A DNA stretch of 64,000 nt from Molanna angustata (GCA_963576475.1 OY754979.1:26734034-26798033); one strand, 5' to 3'; counted from the stretch's first letter, positions 22,401 to 34,740 are shown. Translations and numbers: made by a program. The notes: generated by a model not told the origin, from the letters alone.

Positions 22401-25400
22401 AACTATTGGAACTAAATTAGGAATGTTCTAAAATTGTAGATTTTAGATTTAAGGTCTTATTTCAGCGTTATAAAATATAAACTTGGACTAAATGGAATAG
22501 GGACGTACCTATATTGGCCGGAACGTTCTTAAAAATTTACTGAATCTGACATATTTATGAATTATTACAAAAATTATGAAATTTTCATAATTATTCAAAA
22601 TACGTCTAATTCAGGAACTTTTTAAGAACGTTCCGGCCAATATAGGTACGTTTCTATTCCATTTAGTCCACGTTGATATTTTACAATGCTGAAATAAGGC
22701 CGTAAATCTATAATCTACGATTTTAGTATGTTCCTATTTTAGTTACAATAGTTACTGAATACGGGACCGTATTCTTTTAACACAGTTCTTGAATGTAGTG
22801 TGGAGCCAAGTCATACAGAGCTTTAAACACTATCAAGCACACCTTAAGCCGGTTGCAGCCTAAAAGCTAAGTTAGTCTAGCTTAGCTCGCATAGATAAGG
22901 TCGTTTTTCATACAAGTGTGCTGACCGCAAACTATGTGAGTAGAAAAAAAAATTACCTCAGCTATGCGTGTTAAGCTAAACTAACTTAGCTTAGCTTTTG
23001 GTCTGCAACCGGCTTTATAGTCTACTCGTTCTGGACATTAGATACAAGATGTGTGCTATTCTTAATTTTTGACTTATGTAATTATGTAGTCTTTTGTAAT
23101 TTATTAAAAATGACAATATTCTGAACTCCATGTGTGTCAAGAAGTCATTCATTCCACGTGGACAATGATCCGATGACACTGAACCGCGATCATGCATCTC
23201 TATATAGATAAAAAAAGGCAATCGTGGTTTCACTGGATTCACAAATCCAGGCCCACGAGCACAGGCGACCAGAGTACCAGCCAGGACAGGCGAGCCACAT
23301 GGGCTTGCAATCATGTATGCGGGATTAAGGGGCCCCTTTATGACTCAAGTCACGCTCACCACTCACCCACCAACCTCCGACTGATACTCCACTCCCCTGT
23401 GCAACCAAATCCAATAGGATGCGGAAAATGCTGCTTTTACCACCCTATCCAAAAGTTCTTTTATTATACCTCTAGGGAGACCCAGGTCTTTAAAGTAGAA
23501 ATTTAAAGATTTTGCAGGCAGGAATTACTTTTTAAAGTTACTTTTTTTTTATTTATTTAATGGAAATTATAACGGACTTATATCTTTTTTATATATATTC
23601 ATAGACAACTCAAAGATACCATGCCAAATATGAATTTACTATGCATCCAATAGCAAGTTGCCACATTTTGAAGATTCATAATGACAATCGTCCCACAAAT
23701 CCAGACTGAACAATTGTATCTTCATATTTGATCCAGTATTCAGCTATCTAACTACTGAACCATTAAGGCAAACAAATATGTTCATAAATAATTTGTTTAT
23801 ATAATGTTATAGTTATATAAAGCAAGATCACATGGGCTGTATCACGTAGACTGCAATATGTTTTTTTATGCATGGTTGATATCTGTGCAAAAGTTATTTG
23901 CCGATAAACCGTTTTAATAAGGTACCTCCCATTATTATTATTCCAGGTGACATTAGCTTGCGAAGGACAAACATGCAAAGCACACAAGATGGTTCTATCA
24001 GCGTGCAGTCCATACTTCAAAAGCTTATTAGAGGTAAATCCATTTATTTGTATCATATGTCAAATTTGCATAATTAAAAAACATAATCTGACTGTTCAAT
24101 TTGTTCAAGAGAATTTTATTATAATTTTAAATTTCCAAATAGGAACACCTACATAGTACCTATGTTCATTATAAGTATTTTTTAAATATAGTTACTTTTT
24201 TGCTATCGTAATCCAACTGTCGATTTTTGTTCAAGAGAATTTATTTCTCTTAACATATTGATGAATGAATCAAGCCAAGATATGCGAGATTTGTATGCAT
24301 GGTCTATATTTTTCACGGTTTTTCCAACTTTGAAGTAAAAAAAACACCAACTAAGAGGCTTTGCAGCATATATGTTCTATATATGGATTTACTCTGAATT
24401 CGGAGTAGAACATTTAGTGTATCTGTGTGTGTCCCCCCCCTTATAACTTTTGATCCGCTCAATTTATAGAGCCCAAAATTTTAAAATATATAGATATTTA
24501 TAGGCCTACAAAATTTTTATACTCTGAATTTTGAATTTTTTTTACAGTCGTGGGTTATCAACTTTTGAATTTTTACTTTATTTTTCTATATATGTCAAGA
24601 ACCCTATAAATTGGTATAAATATAGACAAATACAAAATCTCAAATTCGTTTTTTTTTTTTCAAAAAAATTCCAGAGTTTCTCAAACATTTTTTATTAAGA
24701 AAAACATTTTTTTATGATAAATTTATATGTTTAACTGCCTATATTTCCAAAGTTTTTTAAAATAAAGAAAAAAGCCGAAACACCCCAACTAGATAATTTA
24801 ATTTGCTATAAAAAATATTAACATTGTAGTAGTACATCTCAAATTTTTTGATAATTTTTATAAAAATTTAATTAAGTGATAACATTGTTTTATACATTTT
24901 GTAAGGCAGTATACACTACACAACTTAATTTCTTTGTGCTGGGAAACAAACCCAGGATGCCCAAACCCACAGAAGCCAAACGGCCACAGAAGTCTGCATG
25001 TTTATAATTAGTATCTGAGAAGTCATTTGTTCATTCTTACTATTATGGCTAATCCCACAATGTGGTATAATAGGCGTGTGGTTGTGCATTACCTAATAAA
25101 AGGATGCTCGTCACATGCTTGTATGCTCGCACATCAGTGACAGATAACTAGCCAGGAAAGCCGATTATCATTTAATTAATCTAATTCACAATTTTTTACT
25201 GTCTTCTTTTGATATTAGGTATAGTACGTAAGAGGTACATGTCATATTTGTATTTTTACTTATTTACTTTTGATAATTGTATACATGTACATACTGTGTG
25301 CTGTCAATTAATATAAAATATTTATTGTTGCAGGAGAATCCTTCAAAGCATCCGATTATAATTCTCAAGGACGTCTCCTACCTCCACCTCCAGGCCATCC

Positions 25401-25543
25401 TTGAGTTTATGTACGCCGGAGAGGTGAACGTGTCCCAGGAGCAGCTACCCGCCTTCCTCAAGACGGCGGCGAGGCTTAAAGTCAAGGGACTGGCTGAACC
25501 TCCACCTCTACCCTCTGTCAAGAGGGAGGGGAGCTTAAAATAA
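19421..25543 (+). CDS. lolal: lolal (lola-like / batman), BTB-domain protein, whole gene
   Basis: The coding parts 19479-19574, 23947-24033 and 25334-25543 join in phase 0 to give 130 aa. The product is essentially one BTB/POZ domain: the BTB-TTK start motif '[14 protein letters not shown]' (residues 4-17), then 'DVTLACEG', '[14 protein letters not shown]', '[10 protein letters not shown]', '[15 protein letters not shown]' and '[15 protein letters not shown]' (about 102-116), with a short tail. From memory, Drosophila lolal/batman is 127 aa, also BTB only, and nearly identical through the domain. The protein is known as a dimerising adaptor that works with GAGA factor and Polycomb/Trithorax chromatin factors in the nucleus. 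There is no zinc finger here, which separates it from lola, tramtrack and broad. Odd points: an alanine in 'KTAARLKV' where I expect aspartate, and a longer proline-rich tail. The assignment is strong. Transcript ends are not determined. Confidence 0.93.
19479..19574 (+). CDS. lolal: lolal coding exon 1
   Basis: ATG at 19479 is the only start that opens the BTB motif, and it is preceded by 58 nt of 5' UTR after the acceptor at 19420. It encodes 32 residues, from [10 protein letters not shown] to EKSFTD. The donor is GTAAGT at 19575, phase 0. The exon edge falls inside the conserved 'SFTD|VTLACEG' junction. Confidence 0.93.
20420..20670. mobile_element. Fold-back MITE, TSD AATT, inside family F
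   Basis: Ends GAACCCATCACCCGTATAAG and its complement before 'aattg', with AATT on both sides (20416-20419 and 20671-20674). The undisturbed target 'gttataattgtagatc' is seen in the other family F copy, so insertion and 4-bp duplication are directly supported. No transposase. Confidence 0.85.
20786..21015. mobile_element. Long-armed fold-back element inside family F
   Basis: Arms of about 92 nt starting TATGTTATAAAAATATAAAA differ at only about one position. The loop is about 45 nt and contains 'aggttaggttaggt'. Beyond the right arm lie about 50 unrelated bases, and then the target stretch 'atttttatgacc.ttga' is repeated. The inserted unit may therefore be longer than the palindrome, with a 17-nt target duplication. 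Confidence 0.8.
21266..21385 (-). mobile_element. SINE family A fragment
   Basis: 'ttgcaccctgcgcaagtggc' to 'ttctcccctgctggggatc' match the body of family A. The tRNA head is missing. Confidence 0.7.
22160..22845 (-). mobile_element. LINE C-terminal fragment, split by a fold-back MITE
   Basis: Minus-strand frame 22387 to 22160 ends '[20 protein letters not shown]', then '[15 protein letters not shown]' and stop. This is the 'yydrsFsv...WNsLP..i..a.sl..Fk' end of CR1/jockey-like ORF2. Beyond the insertion, 22845-22770 gives '[20 protein letters not shown]', the preceding block ('v.KaL..laP.YI'). The two parts belong to one LINE cut by the element at 22388-22766. Confidence 0.75.
22388..22766. 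mobile_element. Fold-back MITE with ~150-bp arms
   Basis: Left arm from 'ccccgtattcagtaactatt', right arm the complement ending 'gttactgaatacggga'. The arms stay alignable through 'ctattggccggaacgttctt'-type sequence to a short AT-rich centre. The terminal sequence recurs alone at about 60486. It sits within a LINE fragment, so it is younger than that LINE. Confidence 0.85.
22846..23017. mobile_element. Fold-back MITE, 'aagccggttgcag' ends
   Basis: Left end AAGCCGGTTGCAGCCTAAAA and right end 'ggtctgcaaccggcttta' are inverted. Pairing extends through 'gctaagttagt'. Total about 170 bp, inserted at the edge of the same LINE. No coding. Confidence 0.8.
23018..23215 (-). mobile_element. Second, degraded copy of the same LINE end
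   Basis: DNA words 'actccatgtgtgtcaagaag', 'attccacgtggacaatg' and 'ctgaaccgcgatcatgcatc' align with 22220-22310 ('gctccacatatgtcatgggg', 'ctgaaactgcgatcgtagta'). The frame is broken. The junction with the next element is at about 23216. Confidence 0.5.
23216..23507 (-). mobile_element. 3' end of the REL-type LINE also at 39846-41110
   Basis: Reverse-complement of 40840-41110: 'gacccaggtctttaaagtag', 'taggatgcggaaaatgctgc', 'gtatgcgggattaaggggcc', 'gtggtttcactggattcaca'. It contains only the 3' UTR, as expected for a 5'-truncated retrotransposition. Confidence 0.85.
23636..23772 (-). mobile_element. SINE family B, partial
   Basis: 'caatagcaagttgccacatt' through 'aactactgaaccattaaggc' match the family B body and decayed head. 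It lies about 170 bp upstream of lolal exon 2. Confidence 0.75.
23947..24033 (+). CDS. lolal: lolal coding exon 2
   Basis: Acceptor 'attattccag' at 23946, donor GTAAAT at 24034, phase 0 at both ends, 29 residues. Encodes the BTB core '[20 protein letters not shown]' plus 'SPYFKSLLE'. It lies just downstream of LINE and SINE debris in a 4.4-kb intron. Confidence 0.93.
24195..24905. repeat. Repeat family E, single copy (lolal intron 2)
   Basis: Runs from 'gttcaagagaatttatttct' through 'actaagaggctttgcagcat' and 'aaagccgaaacaccccaact' to 'ttgttttata'. It aligns with 55005-55565 and, reversed, with 13975-14520. Lacks coding capacity. About 700 bp is close to full length of what I can define. Confidence 0.7.
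24930..25145. repeat. SINE A head remnant and repeat D copy
   Basis: 24930-24990 is a decayed family A B-box region ('gctgggaaacaaacccagga'). 25030-25145 matches repeat D ('aatcccacaatgtggtataa', 'tgcattacctaataaaagga'). Both lie in lolal intron 2. Confidence 0.5.
25334..25543 (+). CDS. lolal: lolal coding exon 3 and stop
   Basis: Acceptor 'ttattgttgcag' at 25333; 69 codons and TAA at 25541-25543. Encodes '[14 protein letters not shown]' through 'LKVKGLAE', then a tail '[14 protein letters not shown]'. The exon is clearly more GC-rich at third positions than its surroundings. The 'KREG' element of the fly protein's C-terminus is kept. Confidence 0.93.
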   Translation, partial: ENPSKHPIIILKDVSYLHLQAILEFMYAGEVNVSQEQLPAFLKTAARLKVKGLAEPPPLPSVKREGSLK

Positions 25544-28500
25544 TCTATTCTTTCACCCCTCTAATGCACATCCCGTGGCGTCGGCAACACATACAACTCC
25601 ATATTTCTTTAGTTCATGTTCGGCTTCAACGGACAACATGATACATTCTCTAACTATCACTCTTCAAAATATGTTAGTCATTTTAATGAAGACTAATTCG
25701 ATATTATGTTGATTGACCCATCAGAAAATTTTTGCTCTACCGTATACTTGAGGCAATGTATGATGAACATTTTGCTTTTTAGACACTTCATGAATTTCTA
25801 TAATCATTGACAGCTAAGCATGGGGAAAAAATGCTGTACTTCATTGCGTATGCCTACTTAATAAGTACTGGGGTGTGTTCAGATACAACACTATACGTCG
25901 CGTGTCAAATATACCTGAAGTTGCAGATTATGGTGTTTTTCACACCAATCTCACTGAACGCTTTAGAGCGTCGTTTTAATCTGAATGCAGCATCGGGCGT
26001 TTTAAATGTCAAATGTCATTTATCATACGTGTGTCTTTTTAGGTTATATTTTCATCGAAATAACAATTGGACAGTGGAGCAAATAATACTCTATGACCTT
26101 TTATCGGAATCCTTTGAATGATAATTTTCTTAAATTAACCTCTTTGTGAATGCAAATTATCATCATAAATAATGTCAACCGACAGAATAAATACCACAGA
26201 AACAAATAGAAGTTATCTTACCACAGATAAAATAGATATCAACAGATACTATAACTCAACATTTTTCACCCGACGATTACACAGAGTACACTTAGTAGCG
26301 TACACTTGATGTTCAATCTGAACTCGAAAGAGTGTCTTCAGAGCGTCTGTTTCCGGTTATTCTGAACAGCTTAGAGCATCACTAACAGTTCATTGTGAAC
26401 GCATTTGTTCTCCCACGCTTAGTTGTCAATTATAACTTAACTTCATGAGAGTCCAAACATAAAAAACACCATCATACACTACCCCAAATATAATGTCATT
26501 TGAACGGCCGTCTTTTTTTAATGTTTTAAGTGAAATTTTCACAGTAAACAATGCAATAATAATACAAATAATTTCGGTGCAAATACTATACTAAATAACT
26601 CTCAATATGTATTGTATATTTAACAACTCTGATTGGTAGGCAGAAATTGCAGTTTGGCAATAAACGCGCCAGTAAAAGTTGTATGTACAAATAGTCAAAT
26701 TGTAATTTCGCCGTAATTATTATTTGTAATCAAAGAATACCATAAAGTATATGTTAAATCCATCAATTTTATTAGAATATGAGTAAATTGTCAGGTATGG
26801 CACGAACATCTGACAAATTCATTTCTAATGAGTGTATTGCTTTATTATTATCATCTATCTATGCATTACTAAATAACGTTGAGATGTCTTGCCTTGTGAT
26901 TCGTTGGCTTTTACAATTACCTGAGGAAGCACTGAATTTTTGACATGCGCAGACATGTCAAAGAGCTGATTTAGACACTGCGTTCCACTTACAATTGAAT
27001 TTAACTTATTGGAAACAAAACTATTGCATTGTAACGAATTAATCCTTAGAAGTCAACATGTGCTACTAATATTGATTGTTTCAAGCATGTATAGTAATCT
27101 ACATAGATATCTGAGTCAACACTTAAAAGATTCACATTAAAATTGTGTATGTATCTCAAGGTGACGCAATTTTACAATATTTTAATTTATGTTTATGTTC
27201 CGAGTTGTGAACATTTTCTTTTTTCATGTTTTTTATCTTAACTTCAAGCGAGTTTAGTTTGTCTATATTAAATTATTTTGACTTTGGTAAGTTTATACGA
27301 ACACTGCATCACTAGTTTATGTACCATATTGTTTTATTTGTCAGATAAGTTTACTTTAATTCATAGATCGTACCCATGTATAACTTAACCAAATCATAAC
27401 AAGATATTGAAAAAATATGCTTATGATAAAGTTTTAAACACCTGACTTTTTTTAAAGAGTAGGAAAAAGCTAGTTGCAAAACGGGGCAAACCTTTTTCTT
27501 TGTTGGTATGTACTTTTGCTTAAGAATAATCTTTTTTGTTTAATATGCTGTATTTTTGTGTTTAATTCTGACGATATAGACATAGAAACATATTTATAAT
27601 TTACAGGAGAGCTAGTTTAAAATTGACACGATCGGACCAAAGAAAATTTTCTTAACCTTACTTGTTATCGACTTTTGAGGTTTTTTTTTTCAATAACCAT
27701 TTTAATAATCTTCTCATCTGATAGTAAATAATATATATCATTCCCTTGCTTCTTATTAGTAATAATATATTTGTCTTTACCAAAAAATTGATATTCACAT
27801 AAATAAAAATAAACTGACACGTGTATTTCATCTAAGAATATATATTTAAGGAACCATCTTAGTAATATTTTTATTATTCTTGATTGATATTTAGTATATG
27901 TCGATGCCACGGTTGACAAATGCTTGGACTGTAGGGAAATAAGATCTCTAATATGTAGGTGTGTATATTTCTATATGATAACGACAAAATTTTAAATTCA
28001 ATTTTACACCTTGTATTTGCTTAACACAATACTTATTTGTCATTCCAACCAATTTTTAAGATGGCATTATATTAAAAAGATCAATAACTGTCAAAGGTTC
28101 AAAAAGGAAATAATATTATGGATCATTGAATCAAATCCACCACAGTAAATTTTTTCATTTCTTATGACTTGCTGTTTGTTTACTGTATGTGTGTGTGTAT
28201 GTTATATGGTACAGTATATTACGTGTGTATGGAGAGTGCCAGTGTGTATATGTTAGGAAGTGTATGATCAATTGTGATGAATTCACTTTAAAATAATGTT
28301 GTTTAGCTTACAAAACCAAAGACTGCACCCATTATAACACAGGGATTATCCCTAGCATATTGGAGAGCAAAAACTCTAATTGACAGCAAAGCGCAAGAGA
28401 GTGTCATTGGTATGGATGTGTATATGTACCCTTCCATTGTCTGTCTTAAATATATATATTATTTTATTTTTTTTATATATCTTCATTATTGTTGTCAAAC

Positions 28501-29540
28501 CTCTTTATGTAAAATATCATGTTTGTTATAAATAAATAAAATATTTCAACGTATAATATCTTTATATAATATAATAATAATAAATGGATAATTTATATAG
28601 CCCCATTTTTGTGTTTTCGTCCGTATAATACAAGAAGTTACTAACTGATAAAAGGTTATTACTTTTTTGATGCCAAATATCTTTGTGTTGCAAAATAGAA
28701 TGTTACGATCAGTACAATTTTGTTTTTCTGACTTGATATTTGATGCAATTTCACTCAACGGAATTGTTATATGATATTATGAATTTTTAAACAATGCCTA
28801 CATCACGTAAAAAACTATTTATTTCCCCCCTAAATATGTATTAATACAAAAAAAATATAGTTTAGATTGAGTTGTGTGAGACGCATTTAGCAAACTACAT
28901 GTAATTTTGATAGTATAAACTTTGATTCTAATATGGATTTCATATGAAAATGTTTACATCGTCATAAGGATTACTTATGAATATGAATTTATGTTTATTC
29001 GCATAAAGATTCAAGATCGAAATATTTCTTGTAACACCATGAGTTCTAGATTTATAGGTTGTTATGATTCAATATGAAATAAGGTATTGTGTTAGTGACT
29101 ATAAGGATCATTTTTCAGTTTTCTTAACCTTTCAATATGTAAACATAAATGAACGTACGACAGAGTGAGAAATTTAAAAAAGTTGTTATCTTAGTGTCTC
29201 ATTATGAAGTAAACTTCATACACGTAATTAATTAATTCATATAAAAAAAATACGTTTATATGTGATATGGCATGTTTTGACATGAAAGTTTGTAAACAAT
29301 TGTGAGATTTCATATTATAAAACATTGAAATTGAAAAAGGTGTTTAAGTACATAGCATAAATGAAAACAATTTTCACCATGATACCTCCGCTAGAACTAT
29401 ACAGACAAATTACAAGAAAATAAATTTATTAATTGAAGTGCTTAGTCATTTGATTTCTGTGCCGGCTTTCTGTGTTAGATCTCCAGCTAAATCATTGATG
29501 AAAATTGATAAAACAATATGTTGTTTTGCTGTATGTTATT
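25544..29540. other. lolal 3' region / intergenic, no other gene seen
   Basis: The 3' UTR must begin here. An AATAAA at about 26185 is a candidate polyadenylation signal but not a unique one. The ORF of 104 codons at 25807-26121 shows no family features. 'ggcaataaacgcgccag' at about 26656 resembles a motif at 33495 and 62760, probably the end of an old retroelement. Confidence 0.4.
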
Positions 29541-29749
29541 TGTCGGCCTTCGTGACTTAGTTGGTTAGATATCTGACTGCTGAGTCAACGGTCCCAGGTT
29601 AGATTCCCGATGAAGATACAGTTTTTAATTGTGTTTTCGGTCTGGATCTGTGAGACGATAAATATCCTAAGTTTCTAGAATGTGACATCTTGTTATTGGG
29701 TGCGTGTTAAATTAATATTTGATATAGTACCTGTTAGTTGCCCGAGAAA
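29541..29749 (+). mobile_element. SINE family B, near full length
   Basis: Head 'gtcggccttcgtgacttagt', B-box region 'aggttagattcccgatgaag', body 'tctggatctgtgagacgata' and end 'ctgttagttgcccgagaaac'. Plus-strand copy, few internal gaps. Confidence 0.85.
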
Positions 29750-29759
29750 CAATACAAAA

Positions 29760-32510
29760 TAAAATACATACCATCACACCATGTTTCTATTAATAAATCA
29801 ATATTTTTATATATGAAATTCAACTTCCTTTGAATTTCTCACTATGTTCGTGAATGTTTCCTTTATAATATATATTCTTTGAGCACATTTTTTTTTAATA
29901 CTGTTTCAGATTTGTTTCTCTCAGTCTCAAAGTACAAGTGTTATTGTAAGGAAAACTTTGAATATAATATTATATTAGTGTTAAAAACATGCTTTAGATA
30001 GTGTATGCGAGTATTATATTGAGGAATGACATGTTTTCTTAAAAATAACATATTTTTGACTCTAGCAACATTCATTCGTTGATTTAAATTCCAATCTGAA
30101 TTTAGAATACGACGCCGCCATGACATTTTAATTAAAATAATGCCAGATATATATTTATTTTGTTCCATAGAAATCAGAATCTAACTCTCAATATCATATT
30201 AGGTCACTTTCCGAGGAAATCTTTCTCTAAATATCCAATTTCGAATTAATATCAATGCATTTTTAATAAGCTAAAAAAGGAGCAACTGTCTTTTAATCGG
30301 GTAGACAGTAATTAATTGAAAATGTAACTGACACATCAATTACGTTACAAATTTCCTACAGATGTTGATCAGTCAAATGATTGACAATTTGTTGGGGCGT
30401 CGCACCTGGCAGCTCATTTTCATCACATCATATACATAATGTTTGTATTAACGCCGCTACATAAAGTAGTAATGTTGCAACTGTCAAATTTATATACACC
30501 CAAAAAATGCCTTCTTTGTGTGTTTTTGTGGAATATCATGTGTGAAACAATCTTGGTTATTATTCAGAAATGAATCTTTTACAATGATAATAAATTGTTA
30601 ACATGTTTAGGGAAAGTAATATGAAATAAAATCTAACAATACTTATTTATTAAAAACAAATAATATGTAAGTATTTTGTTACATTACATCCTGATTATGT
30701 TATACACTTTAAATTACAAAGTTGTTCTTAAAAAAATCTTTTTCAGACTTGGTACGTTTATTTTTATTTTTTTAATTTTATTGATAAAAAAAATGTTTCT
30801 GTTTAGTAACCAGGGATTGTTTTATGTATCTTAGCAAAGTAAGAATGTAATGTATGATAGACACATATTATTTATAATGTGTGATACATACTTAAAATAA
30901 AAAAAAAATATTTTAGATCTTGTGATTTTTACATATTAATTTCTTTTTTTTGATAATAAAACATTGTTTACTTTTTAGTTCACATTTTTTATTTGAAGTT
31001 AGATAAAAAAAATATTTTAAGTACATTATATTAGCTGAATATATCGAAGAACTTTAGAGTTTTAGAAGGAAAAAAAAATAGCAATGAAAAGCATACTTGT
31101 ATGAAATTCTTATTGACAATTTTTTTTATATTTGTATGAATTTTTTATTCATATTTGTATGAAACTCTGGACTTAAATTTAATTTTATATTTTGTAATAT
31201 AATTTTTCACTTAAATTTAAGCTGTTTTTTTTATTATTATTATATTATCAAACTATAGTCTTGTAAAAATAATATATAAATATATTATTTCCTATAGTGA
31301 AGGTTTAAAATGATTTTTTTTTTCTTATGTGATTAGTAATCTGTTAATAAATTCACAAAGCCTTGTCTTTTTCTTTCAAATTATAAATTAATTTTGTATG
31401 TTGATCTAGGCATTCATATATAGACATCATTGCTTTCTTTGAAATCTTTCCTATTGAGTTCCCATGTAAATGACTTATGGGTAGTTTATTTGTAACAAAT
31501 TGTACATTATTTTGACAATTTTATGATTTGTCATATGAGTGTAATCAGTTTATTATCTATCTATCTGAGTGAGAATATTTTCTTAAGAATTAATATAATT
31601 TGGCGACACTATATTATTTGGCCGTAAACGTTACATATTTTGAAACTGTCGAATGGGCTTATTAATTTATGAGATGAATGTACTCATTGCCGCCTGATAC
31701 TCTTTTTTTTATTATGTCATCAGAACTAGCGCTACGCCCCATAACTTTGATAGATATTAATTCAATCGGCCACTTTTGAATGTGTTGCATGTTTTAATTA
31801 GTTTAAATTAAAGCTTAGCGTATTGATTTAGTTTTTATTACATTGCTTTACAAAATTACGGAAGACATATTAATATTTTTTTGTTGATACTTATACACAT
31901 GTGAATCTATAGCTTAACATTTTTTGATTAACTGCTCAGTTTATTCAGATAAAACCAATTGATTTAAAAATTACATAATTACACAATGTTTTTATATTTA
32001 TCAATTTAAAAATTATATGAAATTAATAAGGTTTATATTCCAAGTGATCTCGTATCAGATGCCTAGAACATATGTTTATCAATTATTATCATGAAGATTA
32101 TTACATTTACATCTTAGCAATTTTAATAAAATATTAATACTCGATCGGTGTTGATTTTGTAGGATGACAGATGAATTTCTGAGGAATATTTTGTCTTAGT
32201 ATTTATGTATCTTTGTGTATATCCTTACTTAACTATTTCCTTTGAATTTTCTCCATATTTATGTTATTACAAAAATAGCCTATTTAAAGTATATATATAT
32301 GAAAATACAATTTTTATTTGTATGTGGTGTTTTATTTATATTGCCTTTTAAGATATGGATCATTGAAACCCTAAAATGAGAATTTACTGACAAAAAATTC
32401 TTAATTTCAGTTCTAAATTATGTGTTTAACTCAAGAATGTTTTGGTAATTTTCTCCTATTTGAATTTGATTTTCTATTAACACCAAAAAATGTCAAACCT
32501 TGTAAACACC
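29760..32510. other. No gene seen; AT-rich intergenic
   Basis: Only short noise ORFs. 'gccgctacataaagtagtaa' at about 30453 echoes a word at 10370. No other structure recognised. Confidence 0.45.
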
Positions 32511-32518
32511 ATGTAAAG

Positions 32519-32769
32519 CAGCGGTCGGGAAACTTTTTTAACTATTACCCCAAAATATTTTTGCCTAAGTCGATATTGCCCCTTCCCCCCATTTTGAAAA
32601 GAAGATAATCAATGTATATTTAAATAAACATTATTTATTGAATTAATTTACACGGATAATAAAAAAAAAGTATGTAATAGACAAAACAAAATAAAATTCT
32701 CAAATTGGATCAAACAAAAATAAATTTTTACCCCATTTGGGGTAATTTACCCCAGTTCCCCGACCGCTG
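32519..32769. mobile_element. hAT MITE (8-bp TSD ATGTAAAG)
   Basis: Ends CAGCGGTCGGGAAACT and its complement (...GTTCCCCGACCGCTG), with perfect 8-bp repeats ATGTAAAG at 32511-32518 and 32770-32777. 251 bp, non-coding, containing 'accccatttggggtaattta'. The ends are of the CAGNGGT hAT type and are unrelated to the elements at 12850 and 16590. Confidence 0.93.
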
Positions 32770-32777
32770 ATGTAAAG

Positions 32778-34740
32778 CATGATTCATACCGTGGTGGGTT
32801 TGAATGAAATGCAATCTGGAATCTAAAAAACATCCTTTATGGCCGCATTCACCAAGGAACATCAACTACTTTCTTGGAGCTCATTCAATACGAATTTGTA
32901 TTTCTCCAACATTCTTAATTGAGCCCTAATCTCAACATTCTTTATATTCATGGCGTATACAAACTCAAGTTAAATTATATAAAAATGAACTACACATGAA
33001 TTATCTTGCTTCTTTTATTAAAATAATCAATTATTATTAAAAGTATAGTACACGATTTCATTAAGTTTTTAGAATTGTTTGAAAAAAGTTTTACTTTGAA
33101 CCCATCAATTTATTCGCATTACAAACACACCTGCGCTTTATGAAGAACGCCATTATTGTTTTAGTTAAATTTTTTTCAACAAATACAAAAAGCTATATTT
33201 TGACGTCATGTATAAATTCTTTCGTTTATTTCGCCCTGGGGTATACAACACGATTATGTCTATTTCTTCACCTAATTCAATTATTTCACAAACCCATTCG
33301 TTCATAATAATAATAATAAACATTTCCTTGCACATAACTCTTAAATTTTTCCCCTTATATTTGTCTCCTCCCCTCTGTCTTTTCATTATTTTATGTTTCT
33401 ATAAATATACATTTTTATCCACATCCATTAATATGTTTCACAAACACAATTTACCTCACCAAATGGATATGGCTGGTTGGAAGATATTGCCATATGGCAA
33501 TAAACCCGCCATTGTGCACTTATTATGTAAAGTGTGCAAAATGTTTAAAATAAATAAATATACCTCAGTTCAGGCTCAGCCTAGGGAGATGGTTTATACC
33601 AAAAAAATAATAATGTTATATACTAATTATTTAGTATTGTGTTTTTTTTTCTTATACCTATTTATTATTTGTATATATTTATAATGTATTTTGGTTTTCA
33701 AAAATAAAAAATATCCGGATAGCATAGAAATCAAATGTAATATAAATTATAGTACAACACACAGCTTTAATGACACAAAAAAAAAGACACTATTGTACTA
33801 AAATGTCTTAATTTTAGTTGTAAAATATGTTGATGAATTGATTGATCCACAATAGACCATCACATTGATGCTTGTTGGTGGTAAGATTGATTGTTGAAAC
33901 GAAATTTTACTCTTGAGTGCATCGATTAATTGTTTTTTGCGCTTAGGAACCTTGATGTAAGTGGGTGTTACTTGTGTTTATGAACATAAAACCCCTTGGT
34001 AAATATATTATAAATATTATTTGATGAATGGAATATTGGAGCGATTAGAGCCAATAATTACTACAACTAAATGACAAATACATAAATTTTTCTATGAATT
34101 CTCATTACAATGAAGATTACTATGTTTAAATGTCTGGATTTTAACTATATGATACTTGATCAAAGGTAATATTATAGTGTACTAGGCATCCTGCCTGTAT
34201 TAACTTCTTACACAAATAACAGAACCATTTCCAGCATATTTTAAAGAATGTTCAAGTATTTTCTTTTAGACCTTGATAATGGCGAATAATCTCGGTGAAA
34301 ATGTTTGTTCAAATGGTATCTGTAAAAATACTTTTTTATATTGTATTTACATTTTCAAGATGGATTTCCACTCTATAAACACAAAAACTTTAAAACTATA
34401 AATATTGAATGTTTGAGATATAATTTTGCTTGCTTTAAATTATGTGCATTACCACATAAAAGTTTTGACCCATATCTCTTCTTATGTAACAACAATAATC
34501 ATTATATTATCTAATCCGATACTTATTCAATTCAACATCATCAAAGATGATTGATAATGGACATACCTACTTATCATTATTATGACTTATGTACATTGGT
34601 GTACTTAAATTTCCTGAAAAAGGTATATTTTTTTAATAATCCAGTTTTATTTTATTCTAATACAAGAATATCTAAATGGCTAGTTAATACAATGACAATA
34701 CCATACTTTTCACTGTTTATATTAAGGATTGAAACATTTT
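32778..34740. other. No gene supported
   Basis: The longest ORF of the stretch (158 codons, 33208-33684) is isoleucine/phenylalanine-rich from AT-rich DNA and has no domain. 'catatggcaataaacccgcc' at about 33492 is the retroelement-tail-like word noted at 26656. Confidence 0.4.

Noticed and set aside
25307..25333. Lolal exon 3 starting upstream as a separate ATG-initiated gene
   Set aside because: The upstream residues are intronic. The acceptor at 25333 joins exactly with the exon 2 sequence in the conserved BTB domain.
19421..25543. Longer lola or tramtrack isoform with zinc fingers
   Set aside because: The BTB exon series ends in a stop right after the domain, the sequence matches lolal better than lola or ttk, and no C2H2 exon was seen downstream in the window.
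28180..28250. Regulatory (TG)n element
   Set aside because: Short impure TG-rich run with nothing to support a function.
33208..33684. 158-codon protein gene
   Set aside because: Ile/Phe/Leu/Tyr-rich product typical of AT-rich noise, with no domain, no splice context and no GC rise at third positions.
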